A stretch of DNA of 64,000 nucleotides from DATAFF01 sp963744915 (GTDB lineage Bacteria > Pseudomonadota > Alphaproteobacteria > Rhizobiales > Aestuariivirgaceae): assembly GCA_963744915.1 (NCBI GenBank), contig CAVUUY010000014.1:1-64000 (forward strand), written 5' to 3'. Position 1 is the first letter of the stretch; the number at the start of each line of letters is the position of its first letter. The notes below the pieces were generated by a model. That model worked only from the letters and a program-made list of their open reading frames with translations, did not search any database and was not told where the DNA came from. The position numbers and the translations under genes were made by a program. Shown here in pieces: positions 9,820 to 18,701 of the stretch.

Positions 9820-9958
9820 AGTGCCGGGCCAGCAGCAAGATACGACGCGAAATCGAACCAGAATTCCAGCCGGACATGAGACGGGTGATCGAGTTCCATG
9901 CATCGCTCTCCGAACTTTAAGCCCCATGGCGTTCGTATTTGCGGTGGACCAGTGCGTG

Positions 9959-10966
9959 TCAGGCGCCTTCCCGGGCCTTGATCTCAAGGCGTTCTTGGAG
10001 GATGCCAAATTCCTGTATGATCTCGTAAACTAGGTGCTCGCGACGGTAGGCCATGACGTGTACACCCTTCACACCAGCAATCTCGCGCACCTGCTGGATC
10101 AACTCGATGCACAGCTTCTTTCCTTCCACGGCAGGGTTCGGCGACCTTTCGAGCCGGTCGATGATGGCCTCTGGAATGTGGATTCCAGGCACATTCCGGC
10201 GCATCCAGCGGGCGGTCTTAGCGGAAGCGAGCGGGCCGACCCCGGCAAGAATGAAAACGCGCTCGTCAAGTCCCATGTCGCGGACCCGTTTCATGAATTC
10301 GACGAACACCGGTAGGTCGTAGATGTAATTGGTCTGAATGAAGTCGGCACCAGCGCGGACCTTCTTTTCCAGTCGGTCCGCGCGCCATTCGAGTGGCGGA
10401 ATACAGGGGTTTTCTGCCGCTCCCAAAAAGATCCGCGGTGGGGTTGAGAGCTTTCGACCGGACAGGAAGGTGCCATCGTCGCGCATGGTGCGCAATGTCC
10501 TTAGCAGCGACACCGAGTCGAGGTCGAACACTGGTTTGGCACCAGGCTGATCGCCGACCCCAACGCCGTCGCCAGTGAGGCACAGGACATTGCCGACCCC
10601 CATGGCTGCGGCTCCCAAGACATCCCCCTGAATGGCAATGCGGTTGCGGTCACGGCAGGAGATCTGCAGTACGATGCCGAGGCCGGCGCGAGAGAGAAGC
10701 GAGCAGATGCCCATCGACGACATGTGGCAGTTGGCACCAGACGCATCGGTAGCATTGACCGCATCCGCGACATCTTTCAGCGGCTCGGCGGCTCTGAGCA
10801 CATCGCGCGGATCGGCCGAATCCGGAGGGTTCAGCTCGGCGGTCACTGCGAACCAGCCCTTGCGGAGCACCCGTTCAAGAATCGAAGCGGAGCGATGACC
10901 GGGTGGCGGTAGCAGGGGTGCGTGAATGATGGGGTCATAGGGCTCGGGCGTCTGAAGGCCGATCAT
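9959..10966 (-). CDS. metF: Methylenetetrahydrofolate reductase-like protein (MetF family)
   Basis: A 335-residue TIM-barrel protein of the MTHFR family, which interconverts methylene- and methyl-tetrahydrofolate. Visible segments are RKGWFAVTAELNPP near the N-terminus, NATDASGANCHMSS, GVGNVLCLTGDGVGVGD, and GADFIQTNYIYD. Its ATG at 10966 lies two bases after the stop of the upstream MTHFR_C gene, so the two form an operon. A MetF protein paired with a separate zinc-binding MetV-like subunit is typical of folate-dependent C1 catabolism rather than methionine synthesis alone. The pairing argument is an inference. Confidence 0.85.
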   Translation of the reverse strand: MIGLQTPEPYDPIIHAPLLPPPGHRSASILERVLRKGWFAVTAELNPPDSADPRDVLRAAEPLKDVADAVNATDASGANCHMSSMGICSLLSRAGLGIVLQISCRDRNRIAIQGDVLGAAAMGVGNVLCLTGDGVGVGDQPGAKPVFDLDSVSLLRTLRTMRDDGTFLSGRKLSTPPRIFLGAAENPCIPPLEWRADRLEKKVRAGADFIQTNYIYDLPVFVEFMKRVRDMGLDERVFILAGVGPLASAKTARWMRRNVPGIHIPEAIIDRLERSPNPAVEGKKLCIELIQQVREIAGVKGVHVMAYRREHLVYEIIQEFGILQERLEIKAREGA

Positions 10967-10968
10967 GG

Positions 10969-11607
10969 CTAATCTCGCGTCTCGCTCCACCTGCCGTGAA
11001 CACTGGTGTGGCCGGCCTCCGGCTGATTGCGCCGGGCCAACTCGGGTTCCGGAGCGATCGGCGCGGCAGCGGCGTCGAGTATGCGGGCCCGTGCAAACAC
11101 CCGCGCGATCACCCTGCGCCCCAGGTCGGTGCTCGTCCTCGGTTGGGTCGCGCGCCGCTCCGCGGCTTTCTCGCGCGCCACCCTGAGCCAAGCGGAGGAA
11201 CCCTCAAGTGCCCGATCGACGGGCGGTTGGACCGCCCGGATACGATCAAGTCCGTCGCGCATTCGCCGTGCCCCCTCCCATGCTTCGACCCAAACGCAGT
11301 GCATCTGGGGCTTGACCTCGCAAAAGCCACCATCGCGGACACCGCCGCATGGACCGTTGCGCAGATTCTTGGGGCAATTCATTGGACAGGACATGCCGGT
11401 CGAGGAAAGCACGCACTGGCCGCACATACGGCAGTCAAACAGGAAGCCCTTGATCAGCCGCTCTGTTACCGCCGTCGGTCGCTCCAGTCGCTGATAGCCG
11501 ATCGCTTCGAAAACGGGGGCAAGCCCCACTACGGCGCGCTCGAAGATCCGGTATACGCTTTCGAAGAAGCGCGCATGGCGAACGGCGAAGCGACGAACGG
11601 CGTACAT
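10969..11607 (-). CDS. MTHFR_C-domain (MetV-like) zinc-binding protein
   Basis: About 212 residues if it starts at the ATG at 11607 (MYAVRRFAVRHARFFESVY); the open frame reaches 11769. The MTHFR_C domain is marked by its cysteine cluster: CRMCGQC, then CPMNCP, NGPCGG and a later CEVKPQMHC. In acetogens this domain is MetV, a partner that delivers electrons to or stabilises MetF. It is directly upstream of the metF-like gene, two bases from its start codon. The C-terminal tail is rich in alanine and arginine. Confidence 0.8.
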   Translation of the reverse strand: MYAVRRFAVRHARFFESVYRIFERAVVGLAPVFEAIGYQRLERPTAVTERLIKGFLFDCRMCGQCVLSSTGMSCPMNCPKNLRNGPCGGVRDGGFCEVKPQMHCVWVEAWEGARRMRDGLDRIRAVQPPVDRALEGSSAWLRVAREKAAERRATQPRTSTDLGRRVIARVFARARILDAAAAPIAPEPELARRNQPEAGHTSVHGRWSETRD

Positions 11608-11698
11608 TGCGATTGCGATCTGTTGTTCGGGGTCAGGATGCTTACCGCATTGGTTAGGGCCACAAGGATATGTCGTCAATGCCGATGTCGGAGCCAAA

Positions 11699-12508
11699 TT
11701 ATGGGGAAGCAATCGCGGCACGATGGCCCGGCACCCCCAATATCCAGCCCTCGACCTGCGCCACCGCACGTTCGGCTAGCGAAAGCTCCGGCTTCAGGAA
11801 CCCGCCAAGCGTGCCCTCGCGATCGGCGCGTGCCAGCTGGGCAGCGATACAGAAGGCGTCATGCTGGTCCGCGGTGCGACCTTCGTTCGCATAGCACCCG
11901 CGCCAGATCGACGGATAGACCTCGGCAATGACGGAACGCCCCGCAGGCACGTCCCATCCGTCGAATGGCCAGAAATGCACGCGGTCGACACAGTGATAGC
12001 GAATGAATCGCAGCCACGGAATTCCGGCGTGCGTCGACTTCGCCACCGAACCCTGCACGTCGAAATGAAACACCGACTTGGCGCCACGCGCCCGTTCATC
12101 CGTCAATCGCCGCCACCTTGTATTGCCGGTGCGCGCAGCTCCGTTGCCGATCACTCCCTCACGCACGAAATCCACATAGGCGTGATCATCGTCAGTCGGC
12201 CAATGGTGCTGGAAATCCTCGAGGAAGGCAGGCCAGTCGAGCTCTAACGCATGCGCCTCGAAATAGCGCAGCGGGAACGAAAAGCCGTGATCGATGCCGA
12301 CCAGCGCCGGCGGGTCCTCGGCGAGCCGCTTGACCAAATATTCGGCGATGCCTCGTCGTGTCCAATATTTGCGGCGCGATGGTGAAGGAAGGATCTCGAT
12401 CGGCACACCGTCGCCTTCGGCCATGTACACACGCAGGCCTTTCAGGCTGGCGGTCGGCGTCTCCGCCCCCGAATAGTCGATTCCGATGTGACGAACAAAG
12501 ACTGACAT
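11699..12508 (-). CDS. DUF429-like protein (predicted RNase H-like fold)
   Basis: A 269-residue protein starting MSVFVRHIGIDYSGAETP, the acidic first-strand motif of DUF429/RNase H-like proteins. Further segments are RKYWTRRGIAEYLV, LVGIDHGFSFPLRYFE and RTADQHDAFCIAAQLA, placing additional acidic residues where such folds have them. No biochemical role is established for this branch. It stands alone between the metV-like gene and the SDR. Confidence 0.65.
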   Translation of the reverse strand: MSVFVRHIGIDYSGAETPTASLKGLRVYMAEGDGVPIEILPSPSRRKYWTRRGIAEYLVKRLAEDPPALVGIDHGFSFPLRYFEAHALELDWPAFLEDFQHHWPTDDDHAYVDFVREGVIGNGAARTGNTRWRRLTDERARGAKSVFHFDVQGSVAKSTHAGIPWLRFIRYHCVDRVHFWPFDGWDVPAGRSVIAEVYPSIWRGCYANEGRTADQHDAFCIAAQLARADREGTLGGFLKPELSLAERAVAQVEGWILGVPGHRAAIASP

Positions 12509-12823
12509 CCTATTTCTGCACCCGTACCAATTGGCGCCGCAAATGTTCGTAAATTCTAGTTCGTTCTATCGCGATCACCCAATTGAAGGGAGCCCTGCTC
12601 GTGCGATTGGGAAAGGCGAAACTCGCGTCAGAATTCAACGTGGGACATGGTCGCCTTTCATCCCTGCGACAACCTGAGAAGGACAGCGATCAGTGCCTCG
12701 TCCCAGACAGGCCAGCGATCCTTTCCACCTGTCTCATGAGCAAACACTTCGCAATATCGCGCGTAGCGTAGTCGCGGGTTCTCTCGTGCCATCAGCCACG
12801 CCAACACTGTTGTGAATTCGACC
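12509..12823. other. Intergenic, no supported gene
   Basis: No frame of convincing length or similarity. The region separates the divergent end of the DUF429-like gene from the 3' end of the SDR. Confidence 0.5.
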
Positions 12824-13514
12824 TCACCAAGGATATTCGCGACCATCGTGATTGAAAAACTTGCCGGTTTGGGCCGGTCCGAGGGTCTCGATCACTCGTC
12901 TCATCGCACTTACGCTCTCCGTTGGAGTCAATGGCGCACTTGGACCGCCCATATCGGTTTTGACCCAACCCGGATTGATGACCACGGAACTGATGCCGCG
13001 ACGGTGCGAGATCGATGGCAACGGTTCGCATCACCATGTTCACCGCTGCTTTCGAACTACGATAAGGGATGGAGCTGCCTGACGTGTTGTCGGTGATCGA
13101 TCCCATGCCGCTGGTAATGGTCACGACCATCTTGCGTTCACCGAGAGCCAGGTTATTGATGAAGGCTTCGGTGACCCGCAGCGGCCCCATCACGTTGACA
13201 TCCAGGACCTTCTTCCATGATTCATAATCGACATTTCCCGTCCTCTGGTCTGGCGGGCCCGCTATTCCCGCACAGTTGACCAGAAGGTCGAGTGCGTCAT
13301 CCTTGATTTGGCTCGACGCTGCTTTGATGCTCTTCTGATCGGTCACATCGAGTGGGATGATCTTCACCACGCCAGGGTTCGCCAGCTCTTGGAGGGCGGT
13401 GGCAGAATTCGGGTTCCGGCAGGTCGCGAATACCCGCCAACCATCGGCACCATACTGTCGTGCGAACTCGAACCCCAATCCTCGATTGGCACCAGTGATT
13501 AGGATTGATGGCAC
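12824..13514 (-). pseudogene. Short-chain dehydrogenase/reductase, one frameshift
   Basis: It begins with a GTG at 13514 and shows the SDR cofactor motif ITGANRGLG at residues 5-13, the NCAG motif of the Rossmann fold, and YRSSK with the catalytic Tyr and Lys. After AIDLA the frame shifts near 13018, and the rest (RRGISSVVINPGWVKTDMGG to the stop at 12824) is in another minus-strand frame. Total length is 3n+1, so one extra base explains it. Corrected length is about 230 residues. The substrate is unknown. The 5' half is also the left part of repeat copy B. Confidence 0.75.
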
Positions 13515-13541
13515 GATCGTTCCCTCAAACTCTCGAGCGGT

Positions 13542-14180
13542 CTATGCCGGCGACGCGGGAGATGTTTCATATCTGCGTGGTGCCCCGGCATGATGACAGT
13601 GTTGCTCTCGCTTAACCCACCGACCTCGACCTGCCCTGACCAGCATCTTGGCAAGATCACTACGGTCAAGCAGTTCCACGCCGTTGGCAGCCGCCAATTC
13701 TCGTGCTGAATTCGAATAGCTGCTGTTGGTTACAACCAAAGCTCGCTGCGCCGCATAGAAACCTTTTGCAGCCAAGACTTCTTGAACCGCCCAGTTTCCC
13801 ACTTTGCCCTTATATCGCTTGGTCTGCACCACTGCGCGTTCCTTCCTTCCTTCAAGGACGAGGTCGGCGCCTTGATCCCCTGATGACTTGGTAGTGGCAA
13901 CCTTGAACCCATTCCGTCGAAAGATTTCAGCGCAAACTTCTTCGAACTCAATTCCTCTCATGCGATCGATGGCATGCATCTCTAGGCGAGATAGCCAACG
14001 ATGACGCAATAAGTAACCAAAAAAGTCGTATAGGACCCTGGCAAAAGCGCAGCCACTCGCAAAAATCGGCCATCGAGATTGCGCCTCGGCTATGGGGATG
14101 CAAACTGGCATCAAGAGCAATCAATAGCAGAACGCCGAAAACCAAGAGGCATGTGGAAAACTCGATGCACCGAACCAGAG
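13542..14180 (-). pseudogene. Mrr-type restriction endonuclease-like membrane protein, copy B
   Basis: From about 14050 to 13542 one frame gives the nuclease core uninterrupted: RMRGIEFEEVCAEIFRRNGF, SSGDQGADLVLEG, VVQTKRYKGKVGNWAVQEVL. The N-terminal hydrophobic part (CLLVFGVLLLIALDASL) is in another frame, because this copy has one base more than copy A near 14065 (CCACTCGCAAAAATCGG against CCACTCAAGATAATGG). The C-terminal 20 residues also differ from copy A by indels. The core could be translated alone from a later start; the membrane anchor would then be lost. Confidence 0.6.
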
Positions 14181-14395
14181 ATTTGATCGGTGAACTACGT
14201 TTCCGCCTATGACGCGCTCTTCCCGACGGTCGCCTCTTTCCAACGCTGGCCAACCTTGCCATAGATCACCCCTCCTCCGGAGTGGTATGCGCACGAAACC
14301 CTAGCTTAAATGAACCGCGAGAGAAAGCCGGGCCGATGGCGCCACCCGATCAGTCAAGTGGGGATCCACTCGGGACCACTGCCTCGCCGGCTGTG

Positions 14396-15269
14396 ATGAA
14401 AAGGTACCATCGCTGGGGCATCATCTCGGTAGCTCTGGCGGCGGTATTCTGGTCTACCTCGGGATTCTTCGTACGCCTGATCAGCGTTGATCTTATGACG
14501 TTGTTGTTCTGGCGCGGTATCTTCTCTGGCACTGCGCTTTTCGTGCTTTTCTTCATGCTGAAGGAATATCGCAGCGTTTCTATCCTGCACATACTAAACT
14601 GGTCAGCCGTGGGTGTGATGGTGGCCTCGGCGTTTGGAATGATCTGCGGAATCAGTGCGCTGCGTTTCACCACGGTGGCAGAGGTAATGGTCATTTACGC
14701 CACCATACCTTTCATGACTGCGGCACTGGCCTGGCTCGTCATCGGCGAGCGGCCTTCGTGGAACACACTTCTTGCAAGCTTTGTCGCGCTCTGCGGGGTC
14801 GGTGTGATGCTGATGGACGCCCAGTGGGGCAACAGCATGATTGGCAGATCTCTTGCTTTTGGCTCGACGCTCAGCATGGCTCTCATGACTACGATCATGC
14901 GGCGCCGATGGGATGTGCCAATGCTTCCCGCAGTTGCCGGTTCAGCCTGGTTATGCTCCGCGTTTTGTCTCCCCTTCGCGATGCCTTTGGCGATCAGTCC
15001 TCTTAATCTGAGTTCTGTGCGCCGTATTCGGCGTCGTTCAAAATGCAGCAGGCCTCGCCTTCTACACTTTGGGATCAAGACGGGTGCCTGCTGCCGAAGC
15101 AACACTGATAGCATCTCTGGAAGTGCCGCTGACACCATTCTGGGTTTGGCTCGCCTTTGGTGAGGCCGCCTCTCCTTCAACATTAATCGGCGGCGCAATG
15201 GTCCTTTCGGCGCTGGTGGGGCACATCCTGATCGGTAATGGACGTTTCTCAACTCCGATAAGGCAATGA
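14396..15269 (+). pseudogene. EamA/DMT-superfamily permease, copy B (one-base insertion)
   Basis: Same protein as copy A, beginning MKRYHRWGIISVALAAVFW. The frame is intact through the site that is broken in copy A (LLASFVALCGVGVMLMDAQW). It is lost near 15012, where GAGTTCTGTG replaces GAGTCTGTG, and resumes in another frame (GSRRVPAAEATLIASLEVPL) to the stop at 15269. Corrected length is about 290 residues with ten helices. Both copies span exactly 874 bases from ATG to stop. Confidence 0.75.
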
Positions 15270-15453
15270 AACCTGACGTTGCCACTTCCGCATTATTTCG
15301 CCGACCGTTTTCGACCAAGCCCGATCTTCTTGGCCAGTCTTGTCGCTTCGATAATCCTTTGGAACCTCCATCACGCTTGATGGGCGTCCGGCGTGGGTCC
15401 ATGAAGAGAAACGTGGCGTTGAGCGATTTCAAGCACAGCTGTACGAGGGAAAT

Positions 15454-15900
15454 TTACAAAATTTTTCGATATTGAATGAAGCCGGGACGATCGGCGAGTT
15501 GATCGTAGAGCGCTCTGGCTGTGTCGTTTGCCTCATGAGTTAACCAGTAGACGCGGCTCGCCCCATCCTTTCTGGCCAAGTCATAGACAGCCTCGATCAA
15601 TTTGCGTCCTACTCCCTGTCCTCTTACTTCTTTTGCGGTGAACAAGTCTTGAAGGTAGCAGTAGGGACCGATCGTCCATGTGGAGCGGTGGTAGAGATAA
15701 TGCACGATGCCGATAAGTCTTTGATCCAAATATGCACCCAACCCGTGCATAGGCTCAGCGGGGTCATGAAGGCGGGCCCAGGTAGTGTCCGTCACAGCTG
15801 ATGACAAGCTGGTGTTGTAGAAGGTGAGATAGCCCTGCCAAAGCGGCTCCCATTCATCGCGCTCCTGCAACCCTAACGGTCGGACTTCAAACTTTGCCAT
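15454..15900 (-). CDS. GNAT-family N-acetyltransferase (copy B)
   Basis: Near-identical to the protein at 3264-3710: 148 residues, start MAKFEVRPLGLQ, acetyl-CoA motif RGQGVGRKLI. Differences are a handful of conservative substitutions (for example KFEV for KIEV, EVRGQG for EARGQG). That both copies stay intact while the flanking transporter copies are both broken suggests some selection on this gene, or chance. Confidence 0.85.
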   Translation of the reverse strand: MAKFEVRPLGLQERDEWEPLWQGYLTFYNTSLSSAVTDTTWARLHDPAEPMHGLGAYLDQRLIGIVHYLYHRSTWTIGPYCYLQDLFTAKEVRGQGVGRKLIEAVYDLARKDGASRVYWLTHEANDTARALYDQLADRPGFIQYRKIL

Positions 15901-16437
15901 TGGTTGCGATCCTTGGGAGCTTAATTCTGCAGCCCCCTCGAGGGGCTCTAATCCCAAATCGATGGCGTCTATGGACCGAGTTTAAGGCTAAGGAAGCGGA
16001 CCAGTCCATCGATACGATGTCGACGGCTGCTCCGGGTAGCGAAAGGAAACCGGCCTCTCCTCGCTACCCAAGCAATTCGCCAAAAAAACCGACGCCCGGG
16101 GTCGAAAGTGTTCATGAAGCTCGCCTTAGAGCTCTGAAGCTCCGCGTATCACCCACCCCTCTTGGCTCGTTCAAGGCAAACGAGTTTCTTGATCGGCTGG
16201 GCTGGTGGAATGAGACCGTCTATGCTGCTTTTCGGGAGGCTGGAGTAATTTTTTGCTCCTGCATCGGACCCCAGCTTCCGCATGAACTCACTAAAACGGC
16301 TGATGATGTGTATGTCAGTTCGCAAAACCCAGGATCGCTCCCGCGCCTTTAATTCCGCGCCTGGGGATAGTCTTGGGACCTCGTGGTACCGGTGTGCGAA
16401 GAAGGCCCGTCGACGATAAGGAGCGGTCTGCGCATTG
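15901..16437. other. Unassigned region with one open frame
   Basis: A plus-strand frame runs from 15894 to 16352 (about 150 residues) and contains KLRVSPTPLGSFKANEFLDR and WWNETVYAAFREAG. Its first third overlaps the 5' end of the GNAT gene, and copy A does not preserve the frame. It may be a remnant; no family is recognised. Confidence 0.35.
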
Positions 16438-16638
16438 TTATCTGTTCGATAACCAGAGCAGCGCCGAGATGACGATGCTAATCAGAAGCGAAGTTGCGAT
16501 CGGAATGTAAAGTGTGAAGTTAGCGCGCTCGATAACGATATCGCCGGGCAATCTGCCAAGGCCGAGCTTGGAGATGAGCGGCCAGAGCAGGCCGATGGCA
16601 ATAAGAACGATGCCAAAGACGATAAGAGCGCGGCTCAC
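16438..16638 (-). CDS. DUF2905 small membrane protein
   Basis: A 66-residue protein with two hydrophobic helices, MSRALIVFGIVLIAIGLLWP and an IPIATSLLISIVISALLW segment, separated by GRLPGDIVIERANFTLYIP. The GRLPGDI motif is typical of DUF2905. The start ATG overlaps the ligase stop (ATGA at 16635-16638), so it is translated from the same messenger as the repair genes. The role of this inner-membrane family is unknown. Confidence 0.85.
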   Translation of the reverse strand: MSRALIVFGIVLIAIGLLWPLISKLGLGRLPGDIVIERANFTLYIPIATSLLISIVISALLWLSNR

Positions 16639-17588
16639 TTTGGCCTCCGCTTCAGTTCCTTCTCAAGGACGACATCTTCAGCCCGCTTGTCGGTGCGCAG
16701 CCCCAGAAACACCGGGTGGCGCATCTCGCCAGCCGTCGTCCATTCAGTGAACTTGATCTCAGCAACGAGTTTTGGTTTTACCCACGTCGTAACGCCCTGA
16801 TTTTTGACTTTGGTTGCGAACGGCGACTGAAGTGTGATGAGCGGCGTGAGCTTCTCGTGCAGTTCGGCAAGCATCGCTTGCCAAAAGCCCGCCCCGACAT
16901 TGCCGACATAACGCCACTGCTTTTCGTCACGCACCGCAAGCACAAGTGCGCCGAGATGGGGGCGTGTCCCGCGGGGAGCCGTGAACCCAGCGATCACCGC
17001 CTCCTGCCGCTTTGTCGTCTTGATCTTGAGCCAGTTCGTGGTGCGCTCGCCGGAACTGTAGGTGCTGTCTGCCCGCTTGGCCATGATGCCTTCGAGACCG
17101 CGCTCTTCAGCTTCCCCGAAGAATTTTGAGCCCAGCTCCTTCCGGTGCTCGCTGTAAGCGACCAGCTTATGCTTCGGCAGAATCGACTTAAGACGCATCT
17201 TGCGCTCGGTGAGCGTGAGGCTTCGCAGGTCCCGGCCGCCGGCGAACATGACGTCGAACACGTAATAAACCAGCCGCGCTTCGTGCCTGAGCGCGTTCTG
17301 AAGTAACTGGAACCGCGATACGCCGCTCTCGTCGAGTGCTACGAGTTCGCCATCGAGTACGGCGTCACCCTTCACCCGTTCGAGCGCCCGCGCGACATCC
17401 TTATAGCTGTTGCTGACATTCTTGCCGTTGCGGCTGTAAAGCGTGACCTTGCCGCCTTCGATAGATGCGACCATCCGAAAACCGTCGTACTTGTCCTCGA
17501 ATACCCACTGCGGATCATCAAATGGCACGTCGGTCAGCGTGGCCAGCATGGGCTGAAGGCGCTTCGGCAATGTCGAGAGGCGCGCCAC
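16635..17588 (-). CDS. ATP-dependent DNA ligase (LigD ligase-domain type)
   Basis: A 317-residue ligase that seals DNA nicks with ATP. Motif I is EDKYDGFR with the adenylated lysine at 33; RNGKNVSNSY, VLDGELVALDE and GLEGIMAKRADSTY follow; motif V is WLKIK. An OB-fold domain follows to the C-terminus (NVGAGFW, PKLVAEIKFTEWT). It has only the ligase domain, without the polymerase and nuclease domains of full LigD. It sits between AlkB and DUF2905 in a tight operon. Confidence 0.9.
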   Translation of the reverse strand: MARLSTLPKRLQPMLATLTDVPFDDPQWVFEDKYDGFRMVASIEGGKVTLYSRNGKNVSNSYKDVARALERVKGDAVLDGELVALDESGVSRFQLLQNALRHEARLVYYVFDVMFAGGRDLRSLTLTERKMRLKSILPKHKLVAYSEHRKELGSKFFGEAEERGLEGIMAKRADSTYSSGERTTNWLKIKTTKRQEAVIAGFTAPRGTRPHLGALVLAVRDEKQWRYVGNVGAGFWQAMLAELHEKLTPLITLQSPFATKVKNQGVTTWVKPKLVAEIKFTEWTTAGEMRHPVFLGLRTDKRAEDVVLEKELKRRPK

Positions 17589-17591
17589 AGC

Positions 17592-18176
17592 TTAAGCTCC
17601 GTTCTCACGTATGTTGCGGAAGGTCAGAGAATAGCGGAGCTGATCGACGGCTGGGATGCTGTGCTCCCACTCGTTTCTGGAGGGGCCTCGTAACAGGTAT
17701 ACCGAGCGAGGTTTCGCCGTGAGGTTGCGCCGGTCCCATCTCGTCCCGACCTTGCAGCGCAGGCGAAAGGTGCAGGGTGAAACCAGAGAAACGCCGACCA
17801 CATCGCCAAACACTGCGCGATCCTTATGCCAGCCGATGGCAGCGCCAGGCGCGTATTCAGTGACCAGAACCTGCTGAAGCGCCTCAGATTGAATGTTCGC
17901 AAAGCGGGCTGCCTTGCCTCGGATGCTGAGCAGAAACTCCGGCATGTCTTCTGTCTTGGTCAGCCCGCCGCCGTTGAAATCGTAGCGCCAGCCGAACGAC
18001 ACGACGCGGCGCTTGCCGGTGAAGCCATGAAATTCAAAGGCTCGGAAGGGTAAATGTTCAATCTCGTCGATGAGCTGATGTTCTTCAGCGCTTGTAATCA
18101 GGTCATTCTGATAGTGAAAGCCTTCGGGCAGATTGTCACCGAACAGGTCCTGCCCGGCAGAACTAGCGCTTGGCAT
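17592..18176 (-). CDS. alkB: AlkB-like 2-oxoglutarate/Fe(II) dioxygenase
   Basis: A 194-residue enzyme that removes alkyl groups from DNA or RNA bases by oxidation. The iron-binding triad is visible as GWHKD (H and D) and WEHSIP (second H), and the 2-oxoglutarate arginines as RYSLTFR near the C-terminus. The nucleotide-recognition lid is RRVVSFGWRYDF. The ATG at 18176 is preferred; it overlaps the end of the upstream 75-residue gene by 14 bases, showing translational coupling. It ends three bases before the ligase start. Confidence 0.88.
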   Translation of the reverse strand: MPSASSAGQDLFGDNLPEGFHYQNDLITSAEEHQLIDEIEHLPFRAFEFHGFTGKRRVVSFGWRYDFNGGGLTKTEDMPEFLLSIRGKAARFANIQSEALQQVLVTEYAPGAAIGWHKDRAVFGDVVGVSLVSPCTFRLRCKVGTRWDRRNLTAKPRSVYLLRGPSRNEWEHSIPAVDQLRYSLTFRNIRENGA

Positions 18177-18390
18177 GAGTATCGCTTTTCTTCGGAGACG
18201 CCGGTTTACGGTCGCCACGGTCGCCCTGACCAGGCTTGGCCACTGTCTTGGCCATGCGGCGGCGATACTGGGAGAGGGAGTGGCTCACATCGTCGTTCTC
18301 TTTAATGCGGCCGCCCTCATCGCGGCGGATGTAACGTTTGTCGCCGCGCGGCGCGATCAGTTCGCGTTTGCTAATGGTTTTCTTCTTCAT
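18163..18390 (-). CDS. Small basic protein heading the repair operon
   Basis: A 75-residue protein starting MKKKTISKRELIAPRGDKRY behind a strong GGAGG site. It is very rich in Lys and Arg, with RRDEGGRIKE in the middle and a Lys/Pro-rich tail ending THAKR. Nothing in it suggests an enzyme; a nucleic-acid-binding role is only inferred from composition and from its place ahead of alkB and the ligase. It overlaps alkB by 14 bases. Confidence 0.7.
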   Translation of the reverse strand: MKKKTISKRELIAPRGDKRYIRRDEGGRIKENDDVSHSLSQYRRRMAKTVAKPGQGDRGDRKPASPKKSDTHAKR

Positions 18391-18521
18391 AACAGCCTCC
18401 GATTTGGGCTGAACTTCCAACACCTTAAATCCGCACGTAGTTCCGCGAACGCCGATGGCGGAACCGCAGCCGAAAGCGCTCGTTTGCAGACCAGGGCTAA
18501 CGTCGGCCATTCGCCGTAATC

Positions 18522-18701
18522 ATGATGATAATTTCGAATTGCATGCTCCTCAAAGTCTCCTTGGCCGCGCTCGAACGCGCCCTACTAGACGACAGCCCTC
18601 CACAGCACGTCCTAGTCGACTGGCTATTCGAGTCCACTAAAGCTCACAAGCGGAAGCTCGAATCTTTGCCCTTTCCGCTGTGCCTTAAACAGCTGACCTA
18701 A
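18522..18701 (+). CDS. Hypothetical 59-residue protein
   Basis: The frame from ATG 18522 reads MMIISNCMLLKVSLAALERA and ends LPFPLCLKQLT before TAA at 18699-18701. It contains an amphipathic acidic-aromatic stretch (LLDDSPPQHVLVDWLFES). No clear ribosome-binding site or family. It could be chance. Confidence 0.3.
   Translation: MMIISNCMLLKVSLAALERALLDDSPPQHVLVDWLFESTKAHKRKLESLPFPLCLKQLT

Larger units (their letters stand above)
13349..16203. repeat. Long direct repeat, copy B
   Basis: Matches copy A (1-4010) without the IS630 insertion. It starts inside the SDR gene and ends shortly after the GNAT gene, at GATCGGCTGGGCT. The two copies flank about 9.3 kb of unique DNA in direct orientation, so recombination between them could delete or amplify that segment. 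Confidence 0.9.
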
